Assembly (NCBI GenBank): GCA_017395685.1
Contig: JAFQOD010000038.1
Location: forward strand, 1 to 35,393
Reading direction: 5' to 3'
Length of the DNA: 35,393 bases
Source: Clostridia bacterium
GTDB taxonomy: Bacteria > Bacillota > Clostridia > Christensenellales > Aristaeellaceae
This document shows positions 31,531-35,393 of this stretch, one piece after another. Positions within the stretch are counted from its first letter, which is position 1, and the number at the start of each line of letters is the position of its first letter. The position numbers were made by a program, and so were the translations under genes. Under the pieces are notes generated by a model, which searched no databases, was not told the origin of the DNA, and worked only from the letters and a program-made list of their open reading frames with translations.

Positions 31531-31659
31531 TAAATCCTCTTCAAGAGCGCGAGGGCCGTAATTCGCCGCCGCCTGTGGCGGATGCAGGCGAATGCAGGCC
31601 CAATGAGGCACAGAGCGCAGCAAGCGGTAGCGCGGCTGGGCGACAATGCCGAATTGTGA
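31531..31659. other. Non-coding spacer between two long hairpins
   Basis: Palindromic fragments (CGCCGCC...GGCGG near 31562-31580) but no gene. The block lies between copy B and the hairpin at 31660-31700, and is probably part of a larger repeat insertion downstream of spmB. Confidence 0.5.
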
Positions 31660-31700
31660 GCGAAGAGGGCCTTTCTTTTTCAAAAGAAAGGCCCTCTCGC
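31660..31700 (-). repeat. Long hairpin with the same core, after spmB
   Basis: On the minus strand GCGAGAGGGCCTTTCTTT, loop TGAA and the complement (one bulge). The core TTTCTTTTGAAAAAGAAA is identical to that of copy A, but the outer arms differ. It begins 15 nt after the spmB stop and probably ends the spmAB transcript. Confidence 0.75.
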
Positions 31701-31715
31701 AATATCTTTCCCTCC

Positions 31716-32207
31716 TCACACAACCCATCCCGCGGCCAGACTGCTGACCAGCCAGGCGATGAGGGCGCAGGGGATGGCATGCCGGGATTTTTTCACCCCG
31801 GCGGCGGCGAGATACACGCCGCAGGTATAGAAAATGGTCTCGGTGGAGCCCATCATCACGCTGGCGGCCATGCCGATGGGGCTGTCGGGGCCGTATTCGA
31901 TGAGGATGGATTGCAGCACGGCCAGGGCAGCGGAGCCGGACAGCGGCCGCAGCAGCATCAGCGGCAGCGTTTCCCGCGGTAGCCCTGCCCAGGAAAACAG
32001 GGGGGCACATAGATCGCATAGCCCATCCAGCAGCCCCGATGCCTCAAAGCCCCGGATGGCCGAGAGCATGGCCACCAGGGCGGGAAGAATGGCCTTTGCA
32101 GTGGCAAGGCCCTCTTTGGCCCCCTCCAGAAAGGCATCGTACAGGGCTACTTTGCGGAAGGCCCCGATGCAGATGCAAAGCAGCAGAAAAAGGGGCAGGA
32201 TCAGCAT
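31716..32207 (-). CDS. spmB: Spore maturation protein B
   Basis: 163 residues, several membrane helices of the nucleoside-recognition (Gate) fold. Family motifs ILPALVAMLSAIRGFEASGL, RPLSGSAALAVL and MMGSTETIFYTCGVYLAAAG are intact. SpmB acts with SpmA in spore-core dehydration during maturation in Bacillus. Its start overlaps the end of spmA by 7 nt, in the usual spmA-spmB order. Length is close to the family norm of about 170-180. Confidence 0.93.
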   Translation of the reverse strand: MLILPLFLLLCICIGAFRKVALYDAFLEGAKEGLATAKAILPALVAMLSAIRGFEASGLLDGLCDLCAPLFSWAGLPRETLPLMLLRPLSGSAALAVLQSILIEYGPDSPIGMAASVMMGSTETIFYTCGVYLAAAGVKKSRHAIPCALIAWLVSSLAAGWVV

Positions 32208-32764
32208 GCTTTTTTCTCCATGATTTTGCAGCTGAGGATGCCGAAAAAGGCGGAAAGCACCGTCACCAGCAATGTGGGCAGGGTGATCGCGCCGGGATTT
32301 GCCGATCCTGCCGCCGCCCGCAGGGAAATGACGCTGGTGGGCAGGATTTCAATGGAGGCGGCATTCATCACCAGAAACAGGCACAGGGCATTGCCGGCCT
32401 GCTCTCCCCTGGCCAGGCGGCGTGCGGCCTCCATGCCAAGGGGAGTGGCGGCATTTCCCATGCCCAGAAGATTGGCGCATAGATTGCCGGCCACGTATTC
32501 CAGTGCATCCGACGGCACATCCCTTCCCATCAGTATTTTCAGCATCGGCGCCGCTTTCCCGGCCAGCCATTCCATGGCCCCCGCCCGGCGCAGAATGCCG
32601 ATCATTCCGCAGAAAAATGCAAATCCCCCCGCCATGGAGAGAGCCGTCTTCACCCCCTCCCCGGCGGCGGAAAGCATGGCCCCGGCCACCGCCTCCCCCT
32701 GCCCCCGGATCATCCCGTACAGCAGCGATGCCCCCATCAGCACCCCGAAAATGATCTGCAGCAT
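32201..32764 (-). CDS. spmA: Spore maturation protein A
   Basis: 187 residues, membrane protein of the Gate fold, partner of SpmB. GGFAFFCGMIGILRRAGAME, NLCANLLGMGNAATPLGMEA and LFLVMNAASIEILPTSVISL are the characteristic SpmA segments. GGAGG precedes the ATG (32764). It is translated with spmB through an overlap. The upstream gap to the AbrB gene is AT-rich and holds divergent control signals. In Bacillus the operon also includes dacF, which is not present here. Confidence 0.93.
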   Translation of the reverse strand: MLQIIFGVLMGASLLYGMIRGQGEAVAGAMLSAAGEGVKTALSMAGGFAFFCGMIGILRRAGAMEWLAGKAAPMLKILMGRDVPSDALEYVAGNLCANLLGMGNAATPLGMEAARRLARGEQAGNALCLFLVMNAASIEILPTSVISLRAAAGSANPGAITLPTLLVTVLSAFFGILSCKIMEKKAC

Positions 32765-32850
32765 GCCCTCTTTATCCTCCCTGAAAAAGGAAATAAATTG
32801 AATTAAATGTTAAATTTTATGAATCAGTTATTTTATTGACCAAAATGGGG

Positions 32851-32879
32851 TTGACATCCATTGTCTTTAATTGTAGAAT
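32851..32879 (+). promoter_or_regulatory. Promoter of the AbrB-type gene
   Basis: TTGACA (32851-32856), 17-bp spacer, TAGAAT (32874-32879). Confidence 0.75.
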
Positions 32880-32923
32880 AAATACGACTTAAAACCCGGA
32901 TTTTTACAATGGAGGAAAAAACC

Positions 32924-33169
32924 ATGAAGTCTACTGGTGTTGTTCGCAAACTGGATGATCTGGGCCGTATTGTAATTCCCATTGAGCTGCGCAGGACCAT
33001 GGATATCGCCCTTCGCGATACCCTGGAAATCTTCGTGGAAGATGATAAGATTATCCTCAAGAAATATCATCCCGCCTGCATTTTCTGCAATGACGCCCGG
33101 GATGTGATCCACTATAAGGATAAGCTGATCTGCAAGCGCTGCCTGGAACAGATGAAAAAGGATCTGTAA
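32924..33169 (+). CDS. AbrB-family regulator with C-terminal zinc knuckle
   Basis: 81 residues from ATG 32924; an ATG at 32909 overlaps the GGAGGA ribosome site and is not used. N-terminal swapped-hairpin AbrB/SpoVT domain with STGVVRKLDDLGRIVIPIEL and RRTMDIALRDTLEIFVEDD. A C-terminal extension follows with C52, C55, C70 and C73 (CIFC and CKRC), a likely zinc site. AbrB proteins are transition-state DNA-binding regulators; the zinc knuckle form is common in Clostridia. The gene is monocistronic, with its own promoter and terminator, and lies next to sporulation genes. Confidence 0.92.
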   Translation: MKSTGVVRKLDDLGRIVIPIELRRTMDIALRDTLEIFVEDDKIILKKYHPACIFCNDARDVIHYKDKLICKRCLEQMKKDL

Positions 33170-33186
33170 TTGATGGTTTAAGAAAG

Positions 33187-33214
33187 CCGTGCCTGGATGG
33201 GGCACGGTTTTTTT
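33187..33214 (+). terminator. Terminator of the AbrB-type gene
   Basis: CCGTGCC (33187-33193) pairs with GGCACGG (33201-33207), followed by seven T. Confidence 0.9.
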
Positions 33215-33302
33215 ATTTGCCTGTATCAGCCTACGCATGCCGCCGGGGGAATATGCCCGATGGCGGGCGGCGGGCTTTTTTTCTGCAATTTTTTCATTTT
33301 CA

Positions 33303-33336
33303 TTCGACGGATGCCGCTGCCGCCCCTCCGTATACT
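33303..33336 (+). promoter_or_regulatory. Possible Spo0A-controlled promoter of spoIIGA-sigE
   Basis: TATACT (33331-33336) is a good -10 box, but no -35 consensus lies 17 bp upstream. Instead, TTCGACG (33303-33309) is one base from the Spo0A box TTCGACA and lies 21 bp before the -10. In Bacillus subtilis the spoIIG promoter likewise has a wide spacing bridged by Spo0A. Confidence 0.5.
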
Positions 33337-33356
33337 TTTTTCAGGAGGGGATGGGC

Positions 33357-34118
33357 ATGCGCATCCAGGGCGAGGCATATCTATTCATGAATGTGTGGAT
33401 GAATTTTTTCTCCCTGATGCTGGCCTTCCGCCTGGCCCGGCGGCCGCTGCGGATGAAAAGGGGGCTGGCTGCAGCCCTGCTGGGGGCATGCTATGGGGCG
33501 GCGGCGGCCCTGTGGCCATCCCTCCGGGGGCCCGTTTGCCTTGCGGCTGCAGCCCTTGGAATGGGATTGGGGGCAGGGGGCGGATTTGGCGTGTGCCCCT
33601 TGATTTTCGCAGGGGGATGGATGCTCTCCGGACTGATGGATTTTTTCCTGGGCCGGGGCATGGGCCCTTGGGGGGCGATGCTGCTGGCGGGGATGGGGGC
33701 CTTTGCATTCTGCCGGCTGCTGGAGAGGCTGATCCCCCGGGGCGGGGGCGCCTTCCGCCTGGTGATCCGCATCCGGGGGCAAAGCATGATGCTGCCCGCC
33801 CTTCGGGACAGCGGCAATCTGCTGACGGATCCGGTGACGGGGCTGCCGGTGATCGTGGCGCCTAAGGGGCTGCTGCCCGGCCTTGCCCCGGAATGGGCAG
33901 CGGGATGGGGGCCGGGATGCAGGCTGCTGCCCATCCGGACGGCCTCGGGCCGGGGCATGGCCTGTTGCCTGCACCCGGAGGAAATATGGATTTGCAGGGG
34001 GACAAAGCGATGGCGGACGGACGCCATCCTGGCCCTATCGGATTTTCAGGGGCCCGGGGCGCTGCTGCCGGGCAGGCTGTTCATGCAGACAGAGGAGGGA
34101 TTGGATGCAGGCCTTTGA
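33357..34118 (+). CDS. spoIIGA: Sporulation sigma-E processing aspartic peptidase SpoIIGA
   Basis: 253 residues from ATG 33357 (AGGAGG about 8 nt upstream; the in-frame ATG 33351 is too close to it). The N-terminal half has about five membrane segments, and the C-terminal half an aspartic-protease domain with D151 in [20 protein letters not shown], the SpoIIGA signature. It removes the N-terminal pro-sequence of pro-SigE in the mother cell, after a signal from the forespore. The end overlaps sigE by 14 nt. The sequence is shorter than Bacillus SpoIIGA (309 residues) but typical of Clostridia. Confidence 0.93.
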   Translation: MRIQGEAYLFMNVWMNFFSLMLAFRLARRPLRMKRGLAAALLGACYGAAAALWPSLRGPVCLAAAALGMGLGAGGGFGVCPLIFAGGWMLSGLMDFFLGRGMGPWGAMLLAGMGAFAFCRLLERLIPRGGGAFRLVIRIRGQSMMLPALRDSGNLLTDPVTGLPVIVAPKGLLPGLAPEWAAGWGPGCRLLPIRTASGRGMACCLHPEEIWICRGTKRWRTDAILALSDFQGPGALLPGRLFMQTEEGLDAGL

Positions 34119-34815
34119 TATGCGCAAATGGATGATCATGTTCTTCAGCCGGCTGAGAAAGGGCGGGGTGTATTATATCGGCGGGGCGGATCCCCTGCCC
34201 CAGCCCCTGGAATATGAGGAGGAATTGCGGCTGGTGGCGGGGCTGCATCAGGATAACGGGGAAATCCGCTCCATCCTGATCGAAAGGAACCTCAGGCTGG
34301 TGGTGTTCATCGCCCGGAAATTTGAAAATACCGGGGTGGGCATGGAGGATCTGATCTCCATCGGCACCATCGGGCTGATCAAGGCGGTGAATACCTTCAA
34401 TCCGGAAAAGAAAATCAAGCTGGCCACCTATGCCTCCCGGTGCATTGAAAATGAGGTGCTGATGTATCTGAGGCATAACAGCCGGCTGAAGCTGGAGGTA
34501 TCCCTGGATGAGCCCCTCCGCACCGATTGGGACGGCAATGAATTATTGCTTTCCGATGTGCTGGGCACGGAGGGGGATATGGTCTACCGCAGCATTGAAG
34601 AGGATGTGGAAAAGCAATTGCTGACCCATGCCCTTTCCCATCTGTCGGCAAGGGAGCAGCGGATCATGCATATGCGCTTTGGCCTGGGCGGGGGCCGGGA
34701 AATGACCCAGAAGGAGGTGGCAGATGAGCTGGGCATCTCCCAATCCTATATCTCCCGGCTGGAAAAGCGGATCCTTTCCCGGCTGCAGTCGGAGCTGATC
34801 CGGGTATCCTCCTGA
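34105..34815 (+). CDS. sigE: RNA polymerase sporulation sigma factor SigE (pro-form)
   Basis: 236 residues from ATG 34105, with GAGGAGGGA upstream; overlap with spoIIGA of 14 nt shows translational coupling. A pro-sequence of about 22 residues ([20 protein letters not shown]) precedes the conserved VYYIGG, where SpoIIGA cleaves. Region 2 ([59 protein letters not shown]) and region 4 ([20 protein letters not shown]) are complete. SigE directs early mother-cell gene expression. In most Clostridia sigG follows; here the next genes are tRNAs. Confidence 0.96.
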   Translation: MQAFDMRKWMIMFFSRLRKGGVYYIGGADPLPQPLEYEEELRLVAGLHQDNGEIRSILIERNLRLVVFIARKFENTGVGMEDLISIGTIGLIKAVNTFNPEKKIKLATYASRCIENEVLMYLRHNSRLKLEVSLDEPLRTDWDGNELLLSDVLGTEGDMVYRSIEEDVEKQLLTHALSHLSAREQRIMHMRFGLGGGREMTQKEVADELGISQSYISRLEKRILSRLQSELIRVSS

Positions 34816-34879
34816 AAAAAGACAGGAAAAGGGAGGAAATCCTCTACAAAAAAAATCGAAATTTTTTTCAAAAAACCTA

Positions 34880-34908
34880 TTGACAAAAGTGCCGCAATTG
34901 TGTAGAAT
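34880..34908 (+). promoter_or_regulatory. Promoter of the tRNA cluster
   Basis: TTGACA (34880-34885), 17-bp spacer, TAGAAT (34903-34908), about 40 nt before the first tRNA. Confidence 0.75.
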
Positions 34909-34946
34909 ACATATCGTCGCTTGTGTGAAACGGCGATAAAAACCTT

Positions 34947-35023
34947 CGGGGTGTAGCGCAGTCTGGTAGCGCACGTGCTTTGGGAGCATGGGGCCGGGGG
35001 TTCAAATCCCTTCACCCCGACCA
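34947..35023 (+). tRNA. tRNA-Pro (TGG)
   Basis: Acceptor CGGGGTG / CACCCCG, anticodon loop TTTGGGA with TGG at 34981-34983, T-loop TTCAAAT, encoded CCA at 35021-35023. T-stem contains two G-U pairs. Confidence 0.95.
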
Positions 35024-35059
35024 ATTTTCCCAAACGGCGAAGGGTAATTCAAAAGATGT

Positions 35060-35135
35060 GGCCCCGTGGTCAAGCGGCCTAAGACACCGCCCTTTCACGG
35101 CGGTAACCCGGGTTCGAGTCCCGGCGGGGTCACCA
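35060..35135 (+). tRNA. tRNA-Glu (TTC)
   Basis: Acceptor GGCCCCG / CGGGGTC, anticodon stem CCGCC/GGCGG with loop CTTTCAC and TTC at 35094-35096, T-loop TTCGAGT, encoded CCA. Confidence 0.95.
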
Positions 35136-35179
35136 TTTTCTCTCTTCATCCGGCAAGGTGGTATTCCGGATTATCCCAC

Positions 35180-35256
35180 GGGCCTTTAGCTCAGTTGGTC
35201 AGAGCGGCCGGCTCATAACCGGTTGGTCCCGGGTTCAAGTCCCTGAAGGCCCACCA
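35180..35256 (+). tRNA. tRNA with CAT anticodon, probably tRNA-Ile2 (else elongator Met)
   Basis: Acceptor GGGCCTT / AAGGCCC, loop CTCATAA with CAT at 35214-35216, encoded CCA. The body (CCTTTAGCTCAGTTGGT, then CTCATAACCGG) resembles Bacillus tRNA-Ile2, whose C34 is changed to lysidine by TilS. One C-U mismatch lies in the T-stem (CCGGG against CCCTG). Confidence 0.85.
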
Positions 35257-35262
35257 TAACAC

Positions 35263-35340
35263 GGCCCGGTAGTTCAGTCGGTTTAGAATGCCAGCCTGTC
35301 ACGCTGGAGGTCGAGGGTTCGAGCCCCTTCCGGGTCGCCA
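35263..35340 (+). tRNA. tRNA-Asp (GTC)
   Basis: Acceptor GGCCCGG / CCGGGTC, anticodon loop CTGTCAC with GTC at 35298-35300, T-loop TTCGAGC, encoded CCA. Confidence 0.95.
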
Positions 35341-35367
35341 TTTTTTTCTCCTGCGATTGGGCAAAAT

Positions 35368-35393
35368 GCTGGTGTAGCTCAATTGGCAGAGCA
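35368..35393 (+). tRNA. Partial tRNA (probably tRNA-Thr) cut by window end
   Basis: GCTGGTGTAGCTCAATTGGC is an acceptor strand followed by a D-arm. The start GCTGGTGTAGCTCAATTGG matches the usual beginning of tRNA-Thr in Firmicutes; the anticodon is outside the window. Confidence 0.75.

Noticed and set aside
34845-34875. A/T-only inverted repeat after sigE (AAAAAAATCGAAATTTTTTT)
   Set aside because: No G-C pairs apart from one CG in the loop, so a weak stem; not enough to call a terminator.

Overview
The window (35,393 bp, GC-rich) looks like a chromosome segment of an endospore-forming, low-to-mid GC Gram-positive lineage with raised GC, most likely an uncultured gut-type Clostridia. The grounds are: spoIIGA-sigE and spmA-spmB; a T-box leader on leuS; strong AGGAGG ribosome sites; consensus SigA promoters (TTGACA-17 bp-TATAAT) before many genes; and typical Clostridia families (YlbF, MltG, DegV, OhrR, AbrB with a zinc knuckle). 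No species is claimed.

Layout. 1-141: end of an IS3-family insertion sequence. 266-2832: AraC regulator, then a YlbF-like protein and the MltG transglycosylase. 3273-8378: an operon of MoxR ATPase, DUF58 protein, membrane transglutaminase (TgpA-like) and YugP-type zinc peptidase, the four-gene arrangement expected for an envelope proteolysis/assembly unit. 8450-14962: surface and stress genes, namely a secreted protein with a duplicated cleavage-site block, an OhrR peroxide sensor, a promoter-linked gene remnant, a small lipoprotein, and divergent from it a 1490-residue BspA-type leucine-rich-repeat surface protein ending in discoidin-like and peptidoglycan-binding domains. 15352-26239: mostly minus-strand metabolic genes (leuS with T-box, phosphoglucomutase, a degenerate Lgt-like membrane protein, phosphodiester glycosidase, deoC, gpmI plus a zinc-ribbon membrane protein). 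26389-31361: an unusual cysteine-rich propeller-like protein, a TetR-DegV operon, an HD hydrolase, AsnA and a RidA protein whose promoter carries a LexA-like box. 31716-34815: sporulation block (spmB/spmA, AbrB-type regulator, spoIIGA, sigE). 34947-end: a tRNA cluster (Pro, Glu, CAT-anticodon Ile2/Met, Asp, and the start of a fifth).

Functional links. Sugar-phosphate genes pgcA, deoC and gpmI lie on one strand but have separate promoters or repeats between them. MltG, MoxR-DUF58-transglutaminase and the surface proteins all act on the envelope. The strongest unexplained signals are non-coding. One is a composite repeat of about 105-110 bp, seen three times, with a hairpin whose arms differ between copies but remain paired, plus a conserved tail; a fourth hairpin shares the core. 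A second is a family of GAATTCGGAATGCGG repeats that twice form MITE-like inverted pairs. A third is a three-arm palindromic module between the surface protein and leuS. Several start sites were moved downstream of the longest open frame because a ribosome site decides for the internal ATG; each case is stated.
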